Positions 9,815-23,600 of a stretch of DNA of 59,593 bases are shown here, in pieces. Where the stretch lies: the NCBI GenBank assembly GCA_016987375.1, contig PJRA01000030.1, positions 4,304-63,896 of the forward strand, written 5' to 3'. Each line of letters opens with the position of its first letter. Position 1 is the first letter of the stretch. The stretch comes from Brachionus koreanus. Lineage: Eukaryota > Rotifera > Eurotatoria > Ploima > Brachionidae. Position numbers and translations under genes: made by a program. The notes below the pieces were generated by a model. That model searched no databases, had not been told where the DNA came from, and saw only the letters and a program-made list of their open reading frames with translations.

Positions 9815-12800
9815 TCAATTTTCTTCTGCAAACGCTCTGAATTCACAATTGTTTATATTCAGACCGTCTTTAGTTGATAAGACTCTAATATCCATTCTTT
9901 GAAAATCATCTCCTCTAGATCCTAAATTATTAGCAAACTTGTTGAAATCAATATCAACAAATGCAACACCATTTAGAAAAATTGATTTTAGTTCATAAGG
10001 ATCTAAGTATTCAACATCTAAAAATTTTTTACGTCGAATAGTGAAACTGTCAATATTGCAAAATTGTGGATTATTTATTTCAACAGTATGAATTTTGTAA
10101 GAAAATATGCCTGAATTTTCAATCACGATGTTAATACTTGATAGAGGAATTGAAAATCCACCTTGATCAGTAAACAAAGCTTGATTATTGTCAACTTGAA
10201 AAAGATTAGTTAAAGCTGCATCAGTGTAGAAGGCTGAGAATAAATCTGATTCAGCTATTTCTGGTTCAAAGATATTGAAAATTTTTTCTACTCTTTGCCC
10301 ATTTTTATCTAAAAAATTATAATTATCATTAAACATTTAAATTTTAAAAAAAAATAATTCGAATCTATTACCATCATCATCCTGTATATAAACATAAACA
10401 ATTTCTGGCACAGTTAAACTCTCTAATGGAATCGAGGAAGAAACAACTTTTATTCTTAAAACAAAAAATTCAAATGGCTCAATTAAGCTATCATCTAAAA
10501 TTGTTAAATTATATCCATTTGATATATCATTGTTTAACAATATTGTATCATTGGAAGCATTAAAATCTTGATTTAAATTAGCTGTAACTGACTCAGGGAA
10601 AATTTCTAATTCAACAAATTGAAGGTCATTACACCATGAATTTTCATTTTCCAAATCAATTCTCAAAAAATTATTTCCAGAAGATTCTGGAAATGAAGCA
10701 ATATTATCTTTCAAATTAAAATTAATGCTATAATGACAGTTTGTTAATGAAGAAAAAGTAGTAAATTCAGGTAATTCTGAATCAGTGGAATCAGTTTGAT
10801 ATACTTCATTCCATTCGGTGGTAGCTTCAGTTTGAGATGTTGTTGAAGTTGTTGTTGAATTGGTAGATTCGAAAAGTTCCTCAGTTTGATATACTTCATT
10901 CCATTCGGTGGTAGCTTCAGTTTGAGATGTTGTTGAAGTTGTTGTTGAATTGGTAGATTCGAAAAGTTCCTCAGTTTGATATACTTCATTCCATTCGGTG
11001 GTAGTTTCAGTTTGAGATGTTGTTGAAATGTGAGTAGATGTTCTTGTTGTAGTTAATTCATTTTTTAAACAGCATTGTCTTATTTCATAATCAAAGCAAC
11101 CATCTTTGTTTTCTCTGTTAAAACAAAAGAACCCATACAGTGGAACAAGCCAAGTAATTTGTCCAGTTTCATTTGCAGGAACTCCATCAACAGTTCTAAT
11201 TTGAACGTTGCTTGGATATTTGCAACCATACTGATGCTCATTACATAATTCAAGGTCTCCTTCACCTGTTAATGGAGAGTCATAATTAAACCATTCTGAC
11301 CAAGAACTTTCTCCATTACACAATGGATCAGGTACAGGTGTCCAAGAATCGATTGACTCATCTGGATTACAGTAAAAATTCGTATTTGTTGGATTTGTCT
11401 CATTTCTTATGTAACAAACACCTTCAATGTCACATCTATCATCCAAAAATGCAAGCACTCCATTTTCTTCATCTTCAGTTCGACACATGGAATCGTACAA
11501 AGTCATATTTGCCCATTGAACAAAACTCACATTTGAATAGCTTATATAAATACGAGCATGAGCTAAAGTATCTCTTGAATCAAAATTAGTTCTGATTGAA
11601 TGAATATTTTTGTACAAGTTGAGACTGCTCAGCCTTTGAAGATTTATCAAAATATTGTTATCAGTTAAAGTCTCGGCTATTGATGTTTCTGTAACTAGAT
11701 GTGCTCTGTTGTAAATATCATACTTTAAATAGTTTTGAAAAAATGACTCAGAAAATTGATCAAATGAAAAGCAAATGAAAAATTACTTCAGTGTATTCAA
11801 CTTTGACATAAATAGGATCTCTTGTAGAAAATGGATATCCAAATCCATTAACTAAAGTGCAGTTCTCATTTCTTAGATCACAAAACTGTGGGTTTACTGT
11901 GAACTCGGTGATGTTAGTTAAATCCAGACTACAATCAGCACCGCCAAATGGTGCATTACATTCGCATTTAACTTAAAAATTTCAAACAAATGAAATCTAT
12001 AACTCTTTATTTTTGAATTTAAAAAGATTACTAGGATTTATGCAATCAGCAGTTATGATTCCAGGCATTAAACATAAAGGCTCTTAATTTAAGAAAAAAA
12101 AGTTATCAATTTTATTTTATTTCAGATTATATTATAAATTAAGTAGAAATGAAAATTTTTCTTTCCGAAAATAGGAAAAAAAATTCGAATTATATATCAA
12201 AAATCTTTCGGCTCATTAATTCTTAAGCTCATTGTTATTTCTCTTAACCAAGAAATCTTGAAAAATATATTTTATAAGCTTTTACATTTAAGTTTTACAT
12301 TATTAATTTAAAAGTATGAAGTTAAAAAGATCTAAAAAAAAGTCTTAAAACTAGTAGCGAATTTATAATAAATAATCTCTCAAAGTTCATTTCTAGACCT
12401 CCACTTAATTACCAAGTACTAAAGGCAAATTAATGATTTTTTGAATATTTAATTTTTTAAATGGTTAGTAAAATAAAAATTAATCAAAACTTTTCATTTA
12501 AATAATTTCAAATTTCTAATTTTTTTATAGAAAATTTAATTACTGAAATTGCAAACTCCGTTTTCAGAACAACCATTTGGACACAGTAATTGTAAGTCAT
12601 TCAAATCACAGTTAGACTGATTAGTCAATATATTTTGAATAGTTATATCAATTGAGGATTCAATGTGAATGTTCAAAAATGATACATCACCAGTAAGCTA
12701 AATTAAAAATTTCATTTAATTTAAACAAATAAAATAAGTAATAAAAAAATACTGTAATATCATCGATACAAAATTGAATAGTAATATTCTGATCAAGACA

Positions 12801-14364
12801 TTCATTATTGAGAACATGTTTCAAACCAGGATGATTCATAAACCCAGTCCAACATATGTTAAAAGCTTGTTCAGGACTAATCTAAAAAAAAAGATTTTTT
12901 TTTAATAAATAATTATAATAATGAAATAATACTGGTTTCAAAGTTGTTGCTATTGTTTGAGTGACAAAAGTTTGATTGTTTTCTGGACTATTAGTTGAAA
13001 AATCTATTGTTTGAGTGACAAAAGTTTGATTGTTTTCTGGACTATTAGTTGAAAAATCTGTCCAAACGTTATCAGTTGTAGTATATAAACCTGAACTATT
13101 TGATCCTGGACGTGTGGTTGGCACATTAGTCAAAGATGAGAATGTTGTAGTTGAAGAATAACTTGTAGTAGTTGGATTTGGATTAATAAAATTAAAATGT
13201 CTAAGAAAAAGATTCCAATTTAATATTCAAAAATTAGAAAAAAAGCTAATATTTTTACCTTTCGACGCATGCATACATTGGAACTTTGCAATAATTAAGT
13301 CTATTAGGTGGAAGATTGTAGTTATTTTGATCAAAGAGATTAAAATCATCGCACGGACAATAAAAACTTCTTTCTGACATAAGCATACATTCAGGACAGC
13401 GTTTTGTATAATTGGGTTTGTTGTAAACAGAATTTAGACTTAAAAATTACAATCGATTTCAAACTTATAAAAATAAGCAAAAATTTTTTTACTTCCAGAA
13501 GTTACCAATTGTGGACAAACTGGATGTTGTTAAAAATGATTCGACTCCATGTCGATCTAAAACATACAAATCAGTGTTTCTACTTCCATCCCATCTACCA
13601 CAAAGACCACCACTTGATCGATAAGCTGAACTAGGTGCTCTAATTGATAAAGTTGGCATAGCTCTATTTGCTAATTGAAATTTTACCAAAACAGAATCTT
13701 CAAAATGATTTTCAACAGTTCTTATCTGTAAATAAATTAGAGAAAAATAGAGCATTTTATTTTATTCTGAAATTACCAAGTAATAAGTGTAATGACTGCT
13801 TCCTTGTAAACGAGCACATTTAAAACTTCCCAATATGGTTGGAACTAAATCCCAAGTTGCTTTGTTGTTTTCATGTAGAGAAGAAATAACTGGACATGAT
13901 AGAACTTCTCTGATAGCTTTGGGTCCGACGTGGTTTTGTTCCACTGATACAGCATATATTTTGGATGTTGGCGAAGTATTGCTTTTAACATTACAAAAAT
14001 CAACAAACATAAGTTTTCTGTTTTTTTGTACATACACAGCACAATTACATGAACCTCGACTACATTTTTGAAATCCAGATGTTACTCTAGTATTCTTAAA
14101 GTCATCGTACATAATATAGTGATCACCACTATATTGAAATCCATATCGCCTATTATTATATTCAAAATTTTAAAAGAAAAATAAACATTCTAATTATTCT
14201 TACATTCCATCAAAAGTAATTATATATGGATCATAGTTGGTGGAGCAAACTTGAGCCTATGGTAAGTAAAATGAACACGTCTCTTAATTAAAAATTTATT
14301 TTAAATTTACTTTTAAGTGATCGATTGATACAAAAACGATCAGAAATATTAAGAATATTTTCAT
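9815..14364 (-). CDS. Secreted mucin-like mosaic protein A (vWD-EGF-WxxW-Calx-beta)
   Basis: A multi-exon gene of roughly 1,100 codons in about 12 exons. Exon 1 (from ATG 14364) encodes a hydrophobic signal peptide (MKIFLIFLIVFVSIDH). Exons 2-4 form a von Willebrand D-type domain running from ITFDG through YSGDHYIMYDDF to GGLCGRWDGSRNTDL, with regular cysteines. A Cys-rich exon and a Thr/Ser exon with a 54-bp tandem repeat follow, then a segment ending in an EGF-like module (CPNGCSENGVC ... CECNAPFGGADC). The long exon (about 11706-10371) holds a mucin-type WxxW domain (SSWSEWFNYDSPLTGEGD ... CFDYEIRQCC), a Thr/Ser stalk with 90-bp repeats, and a Calx-beta-like segment (ILDDSLIEPFEFF ... VYIQDDD). 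The last exon (9815 to about 10298) encodes an unassigned tail. It is the inverted partner of gene B at 20668-24466. No function beyond an extracellular matrix or mucus role can be given. Confidence 0.85.
10791..11026 (-). repeat. 90-bp coding tandem repeat, Thr/Ser stalk of gene A
   Basis: Two complete 90-bp units (10791-10880 and 10881-10970) that look identical, plus a partial third unit. Each encodes 30 residues built around TTEWNEVYQTEELFESTNS with many Thr/Ser positions that could be O-glycosylated. The unit length is a multiple of three, so copy changes keep the frame. Gene B has no equivalent. Confidence 0.9.
12951..13058 (-). repeat. 54-bp coding tandem repeat in gene A
   Basis: Two adjacent 54-bp copies (12951-13004 and 13005-13058) with no difference seen. 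Each encodes DFSTNSPENNQTFVTQTI, which carries an N-glycosylation sequon (NQT) and Thr/Ser residues. It lies in the variable linker exon between the Cys-rich region and the EGF part. The equivalent exon of gene B has an unrelated, shorter Thr/Ser linker. Confidence 0.9.
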
Positions 14365-16016
14365 CTCAAATGTTTTAATGTTTCATAAATGTATGTGCTT
14401 GCATTTAAATAAAGCTTTCTTCTTTTTTAGTGGGAATCGCCATATTTTTAAAAACAACTTCAATGATCAAATTTAATTAAAGTAATCTAGAATAGATTTT
14501 TTAGACTTCGTGAATTAATACATATGAACAACCCTAGTTTTAAAAGTTCAGAGAATTTTAGAAATTTCAATCTTAATCATAAAATTTAACTTTTATGTGG
14601 AATTTATTGAAAATAATATTTTTTTAAAGTTAAATTTCTAAAATAATGATTTATTTAAATAAAAAAACTTTTGATAGACTTGAACATTTTTAAAAAAATA
14701 TTTTCAATAAATATGCTCAATTTCTTTATTGTTGTTAGAAAGCAAATAGTAAATAATTAATTATTATGCGATTTTTAAATTTTCAAAATTTATATTTATA
14801 TGAATAATTTTAAAAGTTAGTTATTTTTTTTATTTTTTGAATAAATTTATCAAATTTCCAATATTTTTAATTTTATTTTCCTAAAAGAAGTTAAAATAAA
14901 CTAAAAGATTAGTCTATCATGCCATACTCAAAAGCTTTGGATATATCGAAATATAAACAGCATATTTTTTTCATTCTTTAATTGATAAACGTTGTATTAT
15001 TTTAAGAAACATTCAGTTTTTCATTTATTTTTTTTAATGATTAAATTTTTTGAACTAATTTTTGTACAAAATTTTGACATCGCCAGAGAAAAATATAATT
15101 TTTTTGTTTTTTTTACTCATTTGGCCATTGACCTCTATTGTCAGCAACACTATTTAATATTTTTTATTAAATGACTGATATGGTAAGCGTAGTACCATTA
15201 GTACGCTTTGAAGGTCCAGTTGGTATGAAACGAGACCGCTGTTGATTCAGTCTGGCAACGTTGATGATCTGGTTTTTGGTTGCGACCCTTAGAGCCATGT
15301 TTATTTTTAAAATATACCAACTGTAATTTATTGAAATTGAGGTTAATTAAGCATTTGGATATTTTTTTTTTCATGACCAAGTAACTGTTTTGGATACCAC
15401 TTAACTACAGGCCTATAATAATTTTCATTAGTTTGTTGTCAAGTTAAAAAGATAAAAATGTTTTTGTTTTATAATCAATTAAACATTAATTCAAGGATTA
15501 TTTTATTTATTTATTGAATTTATTTATTGTATTTCTCTGCTGAAAAACACTCTCATTAGATTCTTTTTTTTCAATCAAATCAATATTATTTTTTTTAGAT
15601 TTATATAAAATATATTTTTTGAAGAAATTTTTTTAAAATGCTAAATTCTTGAATAAACACATTATGTTGGGGTTCTTTTAGATAAGAAAATATTTGTTAA
15701 AAATTCTAAAATAATATTTTTAAAATAGAAATAAATATTTTAATGCGATTTTTCAATAGTTTTCATTAAAAAATTAAACAAAACAAAATGAATATGCTAA
15801 AAATTGCTATTATTTTGTTATTTTTAAATAAACACATATATTAAAGCAATGACCAACAAATGTGAAACTTATTTTAAATACAATCTGAAAATGATTTAAA
15901 TTTGTCTTAATCTAATTATACGGCTTAGCATAGCAATGTACTCATTCATCTCATATATTAAATATTATTTTCCGAGGAATTTATTTTGAAAGATTCACTT
16001 GGATAAACAAATACCC
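14365..16016. other. Intergenic DNA between gene A and the SLC17-like gene
   Basis: AT-rich and mostly featureless; it holds the 5' flanks of both neighbours. An unusual patch at about 15178-15420 has higher GC and a short hairpin (AGCGTA ... TACGCT, near 15186-15208). A 60-codon frame there on the minus strand is not recognisable. It may be a relic of a mobile element. Confidence 0.5.
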
Positions 16017-19000
16017 ATGAATACTGTTAATGAAACTAGTAAATTTTGAATTATTAATTTAAAAATAAAATTAAAATTTTTCCAAGATCCAAATTTGATC
16101 TGTTCAATCAGATTCTGGTTAGCTTTGTTATGCTTTTTTTTAAACGCAATCCACTTCATGCAAAGAGTAAATTTAAGCATAGCCATTGTCTCAATGATAA
16201 GTGTACAATCAACAAACGAAACAATAGTTGAAAAGTCAAATTTTACCGAAATTAATTACATTTTTCATAAAGTAAAATTTCAATATTTAAATTAGAAGTA
16301 TAGCTTTTAAATTAAGAAACAAACTTTTGACTGGAGTAAGCAAAACCAAGGTTTACTATTAAGTGCAATATCAATCGGTCCATTTTTCACACAAGTAAAT
16401 ATTCTTTTAAAATAAATATTTAATTTTAGTCTAAATAATAAGATAATTGGAGGATGGGTTGCATTGATTTTAGGCCCAAGACTTATGTTATTTTTTTCAA
16501 TATTAATTTCATCAATACTCACCATGGTGACACCGATTTCGGCTTATTTTAGTTTCTATGGTCTACTAACAGTTCGAATAATGATCGGATTATCTCAAGT
16601 TTTGCTTTCCAAGCCTTAATGATCTCATAATTAATTTTTTAAAAAAGGGAGTCGTTACATCTTCATTAAACTTGCTTTGGGCTCACTGGGCACCGCCGCT
16701 TGAACGATCTACACTATTAGCTATTTCAAATTCGGGTTCTTTAATTGGAAATGTAAATTTAATTCATCAATGTATAATTTTCATTAAGTTAAAAAATTTC
16801 GAAAGGCTCTGACATTTCTAATCGGTGGATTTTTGTGTGCAGGAGATTTTTTGGGGGGCTGGCCGTCAGTTTTTTATTTAACAGGAATATTCGGACTTTT
16901 ATGGTGTTTGCTATGGATTCTTACTGTCTACGACTCGCCTTCAGATCAAAAATGCATATCTGCCGAAGAAAGCAACTATATTTTGGAAAAAACAGCCGAA
17001 CAAATTTTTAAAAGTGAACAAAAACGAGTAATTAAATTTTTTAAAATTACAGCTTTTGATTCTCTATTAATTGAAAAAAGTAACTTTAACAATTTTTTTT
17101 GTTAATTATTGATGATGAAATTAATAAATCAAAATTAGATTTAAAGAAAATTTAACTATAGTGAACCCTCGACTCTGAAAACTTGGGAATTTTCGGAATA
17201 TCGACCAAATTTCATTAATTAAATTTATTTTTATAGTGCAGTTAGATAATAATTAATTTCTAATTTCTTTAAATTTCCTTTGCTTTAAATAAATTAATCA
17301 AAATTTTTCCAAATATCCAACTTTCATCTTTTGGCATTTTATCTATATGTTTATTTTTTTCTTCTAATTTATTTAATTTGACTTTTAAATTTTTTAATTA
17401 TTTCATTTTATTTTATATTTAATTCGGAATAATAGGAGATTTTGGTCGATACATGTAAACAAATAAATAAGTAAAAAGCATGATTTTTTAGATTCAGAAT
17501 TCAGAAAAATAATTTTTTTTTTATTTTAAAACTGTGCTAAAGATAAAAAAAATCAAATTTATGGGGCAAAGTAAAATCGTTGATCAATTTTCGTTTTTCG
17601 ACAATGATCAAGAAATTTTAAATGCGCATCTAAATTTCATTGCAGATTTTTGAATTTGTGTAACTATTACTTATCAGTTTTTAAGATAGATTATAATTTA
17701 AATTTCTCTTTCTGAATATAATAAATTATTTATTGAGAAAGAACATTTATTTTTCTCAGCTTCGGACAGAGTGCAGATTTACAAAACAAATAACAAAACA
17801 TTTATTCTACTCAATTTTGATTATTTTTCAACTTTTATGTGTATTAGACAATGAACTTGTTTATTAAAAACGAACGCTAAAAAAAAACATAAATAAATTA
17901 TTTTAAACTAATTATTAATCGATTTTCTTAAATTTTAAAAAAGTATTAAATTCTTTGAAAAAGTTGGTCCTTTTTTTAAAATAGTTTTATATTCTTTAAA
18001 ATACTTTGTACTTTTTCTATCTATATTTATGGTTCTTTAAGGTTCTTTTTTTAAAATAGCATTAAATTATTAAAATTACTGTTTCAAAATTCTAAAAAAA
18101 AAAACTAAAAAAAACCTGAACCCAACCCCTAACCTTAAAACTGAAAGAACCCAAAAAAAAATCCTGAAAGGATCTTTAATTTTTGGTACTAATTGAAGAA
18201 CTAACAAAATAAAAAAAAAACAAAAGAACCTGAAAGAACCTTAAATTACTGTTTCAAAATACTAAAAAATAAAACAAAAAAAAAATAAAAAGAACTTGAA
18301 ATAATTAAAAGAACCAAAAATTTTTTATTTAAGAGAACTTTTTTTTTGTTTTTTTTCTCATTGTCAATGCATGAATTTTAACTATTTTTTTTTCAAAAGA
18401 GGCATTTATCTTGAAACATCAATTTCTTAAATCCGACAATTTTTTATTCAATTGCGGATAATAAAATTTTCGACAATAAATGGCTAAACCAAATGAGTCA
18501 TATTAACATGAGTCGGCTGTATTTTCTTAATACTTGATAATATTTTTTTTTCTACTTTAATAGTATTATTTTTAAAATGAAAACGAATAGTTTTTTTAAT
18601 ATTTTCAAGGAAAAATTTTATCTTTTTAAGTTGCTTTAAAAAAAATTGAAAAGTTGAGAGTGAAGTTTATTAAAATTTTTAAAATTTAATTATTACTTTA
18701 AATTACTGATTTTATCATTTAAATAGTCTTACTTTCTTAAATATTTTAAGAAAATTGAACAAAAAAACACTCCAAAATCAAAATTAAAAATAAAATTTTC
18801 TTATTAAAATTATGATTCCATAAAAATTCTAAAAATGTAAAATTGTATTTTGTCTCATCTTTTTTATTAACTTTTCTTATCAAAAAATTGATTATAGATT
18901 AAATTTTTTTGACTGATTTAAATTTTCTTTAAAATTAAGGAAATATCATTTTTAAAATTTTTTATTTTTTTTTTAATTATCTCTTAGTTAATAATTAGAT

Positions 19001-19811
19001 GGTCTAATTAAAAATTAGATTTCATTAATAAAAAAAAATTATATAATCAAGAATGTTCCGTGGAAAAAAATTTTTCAATCAAAATCAGTTTTATGTTTAA
19101 TTGTGAGTGCTTTATGTGGAAACTTTGGAATAAGCTTGTTCACTGTTTGCTTACCAACATATATGAAAGAAATACTCGACTTTGATGTCAAATTAGTAAA
19201 TTCTAAGATAAATTTTATTTTAAAATGAATTAAATTTTTTTCAGAATGGTGAATTGTGTGCTATTCCGTTTTTATCGTGCTGGCTGTTCATAATTCTATC
19301 TGGTGTATTCAGTGACTCATTGATTAAAGGCAATAAATTTGAAAAGTTAAAAGTTCGAAAACTATTCAACTCAATTGGTTTTTTGATTCCTGCGCTTACA
19401 TTTATTGGCCTTATTTACACTGATGCAACTCGAAGAGTGCTTGGCTTTAGCATGATTTTAATAAATATATCATTCAGCGGATTCCAGTATGGCTCCGGCT
19501 ATCTGGTTAACTTTAATGATATTGGAGGAGTTTATTCAGGAATCATTTATGGTATAGCAAACACAATAGGAAATTTAAGCGCTGCCTTAGCTCCTTTTCT
19601 AGTCGGAATAATAACCAAAAATGTAGTTTTTTTTAATCAAATTCACATTTTAACATTATAATTTTAGAAAACAAGAGAAGAATGGAGCTACATTTTTATC
19701 ATTTCATTATTGGTCTATGTCGTTGGTGCTGTAGTATTTATGATATTTGCTAAAAGTGAAACTGAAAAATGGGCAAAAAATAACGATGAGAAAAAAAATG
19801 AAATTGATTAG
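16017..19811 (+). CDS. SLC17-type major facilitator (phosphate/organic anion transporter family)
   Basis: Predicted multi-pass MFS carrier of the SLC17 family, whose members move organic anions or phosphate coupled to Na+ or H+. Nine exons restore one frame from ATG 16017 (exon 1 is only 22 nt) to TAG 19811, roughly 480 residues. The family signature appears in order: MQRVNLSIAIVSM after the first helix, FDWSKQNQGLLLSA, MLFFSILISSILTMVTP, then LLWAHWAPPLERSTLLAISN, VFYLTGIFGLLWCLLW, the loop YDSPSDQKCISAEE, VPWKKIFQSKSV, FTVCLPTYMKEIL, and a C-terminal helix ending before KWAKNN. An intron of about 2 kb (about 17031-19052) splits the two halves; the rest are short. The usual GY..TQ is GPFFTQ here. 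It sits between the two arms of the A/B inverted duplication. Substrate cannot be read from the sequence. Confidence 0.9.
17031..19052 (+). other. Long intron of the SLC17-like gene
   Basis: About 2 kb between the exon ending in SEQKR and the exon starting NVPWKK. It is very AT-rich. Between about 18000 and 18350 there are scattered copies of GAACC / GGTTC in poly-A/T context (AAAGAACC-like), a degenerate low-complexity cluster. No coding sequence was seen. Confidence 0.6.
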
Positions 19812-20667
19812 CAGTGGTGACCTCAGACATTCTACATTAAATGATGCTACAAGAAGAACTACTACAGCAACTATTCTAAAACAAATAATTATCTCATTTT
19901 AAATTTAATTGTTACTTTATTTTTTAGTTCTAAATAAATATCGAGTTTGAATTCTTTTTAAATGAAAAATTACACTCTCGCTATTCTAATTAAATTTAAT
20001 AATTAAAGAAAATAATTTTCTATTTTCTAAGAGCATTTTAATGGTGTTGCATAAAAACAATAATTTAAAAATTTAAATTTTAATTAATTCTCTTTTCAAG
20101 AAATTTTTTCACTAACCTTTATCTAAAAATAAAATAGATTAATCTAAAATTTCAAAAATTTTCAAAAAGCAGCTTTATTAATCTGAGCAAATTTACAAAA
20201 TATTTAAAATTAAATCTAAAATATATGATTTTTAAAAATTTCAATGACATTCTCGTGATTTCATAAAAATCATTTAGTTATTTATTAAAAATTATCTTTT
20301 GTTATACAGCTTAATTTAGAAAATGTTCAAGTGTTAACAAAAATCAAAACTATAGTAAGTTTGCCTAGTTTTTTTTAAAAAATTTTTAACATGATTCTAA
20401 AAAATTTACTCAAGGAATAATTATAAAGTAAATATACTTAAAATAAAAAAAAGATTAACTTTAGATAAAAGTATCTTCCAAAATAATTTTTAATCTTATT
20501 TTAAATAATTTTCAATGATATCCAGTGAAAATTTTCTAAATACAAATATTAACTTATAATGACTTTATACAGTTAAAAAATAAATATGAAATTATATATT
20601 TGATTTTAAATTAAAAATTTATTATAAAAGAAGAGCATTTAGAATAGAAAAATTTTAAGAATTAAAG
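19812..20667. other. Intergenic DNA upstream of gene B
   Basis: AT-rich 3' flank of the SLC17-like gene and 5' flank of gene B. No promoter element stands out. It does not obviously mirror the 5' flank of gene A. Confidence 0.5.
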
Positions 20668-23600
20668 ATGAAAAACTTTTTGATTATATTAATTGGAATT
20701 TTATTAAACTTCTCAAGAGTAAAATTAAAATTAACATGTTATATTTTTTTTATTTATTTATTAATAAGGCTCAAGAATGCTCTACTAATTACGATCCCAA
20801 TATAATAACTTTTGATGGATTGTATATTTTATTTTTTTTTAATTAAAAAATGTAATTTAAAAATTTATTTTAATTTAAAAAGATGGTATGGATTTCAATA
20901 TAGTGGCGATCACTTTGTAATGTACGATGACTTCAAAAACACCAGAGTAACATCAGGATTTCAAGAATGTAGTCGAGGTTCATGTAATTGTGCTGTATAT
21001 GTACAAAAAAACAGAAAACTTATGTTTGTTGATTTTTGTAATGTTAAAAGCAATACTTCGCCAACATCCAAAATATATGCTGTATCAGTGGAACAAAACC
21101 ACGTCGGACCCAAAGCTATCAGAGAAGTTCTATCATGTCCAGTTATTTCTTCTCTACATGAAAACAACAAAGCAACTTGGGATTTAGTTCCAACCATATT
21201 GGGAAGTTTTAAATGTGCTCGTTTACAAGGAAGCAGTCATTACACTTATTACTTGGTAATTTCAGAATAAAATAAAATGCTCTATTTTTCTCTAATTTAT
21301 TTACAGATAAGAACTGTTGAAAATCATTTTGAAGATTCTGTTTTGGTAAAATTTCAATTAGCAAATAGAGCTATGCCAACTTTATCAATTAGAGCACCTA
21401 GTTCAGCTTATCGATCAAGTGGTGGTCTTTGTGGTAGATGGGATGGAAGTAGAAACACTGATTTGTATGTTTTAGATCGACATGGAGTCGAAACTTTTGT
21501 CTCTACTTCAAATTTAACTTTGATCAAAGATTTTTGGAAGTAATTTAATTGTTTATTGAAATTTAAAAAAAAAAATAATTATGATTTAAACATAGTTTAA
21601 ATTCGGTCTACAATAAGCGAAGTGGTTATTCTAAACGTTGTGCTGAATGTATGCTTATGTCAGAAAGAAGTTTTTATTGTCCATGCGATGATTTTAATCT
21701 CTTTGATCAAAATAACTACAATCTTCCACCTAATAGACTTAATTATTGCAAAGTTCCTATGCACGCTTGTGTAGAAAAGTTTAAATATTAATTTAATTAA
21801 AACTATTTTCTAATTTCCTATTATAGATATTTTAAATTGAACCTACCAGATCAAAATAATTCCACTACATCTGATTTTATAACTTCAACACAATTTCCCA
21901 TTGAAAGTTCAACAGTTCCTACTCCAAAAGTAAAAATATCTTGATTTGACATTTATTTATTTAAATTTTTATTTTAGATAAACAATACAGAAGCTTACGA
22001 CATTTGCTGGACAAGTTTTATGAATCATCCTGGCTTGAATAATAGCTTAAAAAGTGGATGCTTAAATAGGAATATAACTATCCAATTTTGTATAGATGAC
22101 ATCACGGTAAAAATATAATATGATGTTTTTTTATTAAATTTTGCATGATTACATTAAAGCTTACTAACGATCCAACATTTGTAAAAATCCACATTGAGTC
22201 TTCGATTGATATAACTATTCAAAATATCTTGACAAACCAATCCAATTGTGATTTAAATGATCTACAAAAACTTTGTCCAAATGAATGTTCAGGCAATGGA
22301 GTTTGCAAATTTGGTAAATAATATTTTTTGAAAAAATCAACTTCATTGATATTTTATATTTAAAATTATTTTTTGTAATTATTTTTATTAAAAAATAGGA
22401 AAAATTCTTAAATAGGAAATTGTTAACCAAATTTTAATCAAACATATTCATTGAAAAACAATTAGCACATAAATAATTTTTGTATCTAAGAAAGCTTTAA
22501 TTTTATAGTGTTTCTTTTTAATAGGATACTATAAAAATTTCGGTATTGTCAAATACATTTTTAACAAAAAATTCTTCTTCTTTTTGAAAAATTAAATTTT
22601 AATATTTAAAAAAAAAATACTGAAAAAAAAAACAGCATAGTTTAACAGCATACCTTTTTTAAAAATAAAATTTTTAATTTCCTATTATTATTAATTAGGA
22701 AATGAAATTAATAATCAGTAAAAATCATATCGATGTTTTTCTACTTGTCTTCTTTTTCAAAACAAAAAAAATTTTAAGAAAAAGGTTCAACAGTATGTTG
22801 TATTTTTAAAAACATTATATTTTAGTAGATTATAATTTATTAAAAAAGGAAGAATTTTTGTTTTAAATGTATTTCACAATACCATAAATTTTACAGAATC
22901 AATAAAAAAAAAAACGATTTTTAATAATGCTCTTTTCAAATACCTCTAAAGATTGCTGTTAAATGAAGATATTCGAAAAATTTAATAGTTGATTTTTTTT
23001 AATTTTTAGATCAACGGTGCATTTCACCAGGAATAATCACACAAAACTGTTCTAATCCGCGTACATTTTAGTCATTTTCAATTTTTAAATTATGCTTTTT
23101 ACCATTTATTTTTAAGTTAAATGCGAATGTAATGCACCATATGGCGGTGCTGATTGTAGTCTGGATTTAACTAACATCACCGAGTTCACAGTAAATCCAC
23201 AGTTTTGTGATCTAAGAAATGAGAACTGCACATTGGTTAATGGATTTGGATATCCATTTTCTACAAGAGATCCTATTTATGTCAAAGTTGAATACACTGA
23301 AGTAATTTTTCATTTGTTTTTCATTTGATCAATTTTCTGACTCATTATTTCAAAACCATTTAAAGTATGATATTTACAACAGAGCACATGTAGTTACAGA
23401 AACATCAATAGCTGAGACTTTAACTGATAACAATATTTTGATAAATCTTCAAAGGCTGAGCAGTCTCAACTTGTACAAAAATATTCATTCAATCAGAACT
23501 AATTTTGATTCAAGAGATACTTTAGCTCATGCTCGTATTTACATAAGCTATTCAAATGTGAGTTTTGTTCAATGGGCAAATATGACTTTGTACGATTCCA

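Noticed and set aside
9815..10336. A separate 173-codon gene with its own Met
   Set aside because: A GT-AG intron at about 10370-10299 joins it in phase to the Calx-beta exon of gene A, so it is the last exon.
15198..15380. A 60-codon minus-strand gene
   Set aside because: No recognised domain, no splice partner, and it sits in a patch that looks like a repeat relic.
18000..18350. Telomere-like repeats (AACCCAACCCCTAACC near 18118)
   Set aside because: Only a few irregular words without a tandem period; low-complexity intron sequence.
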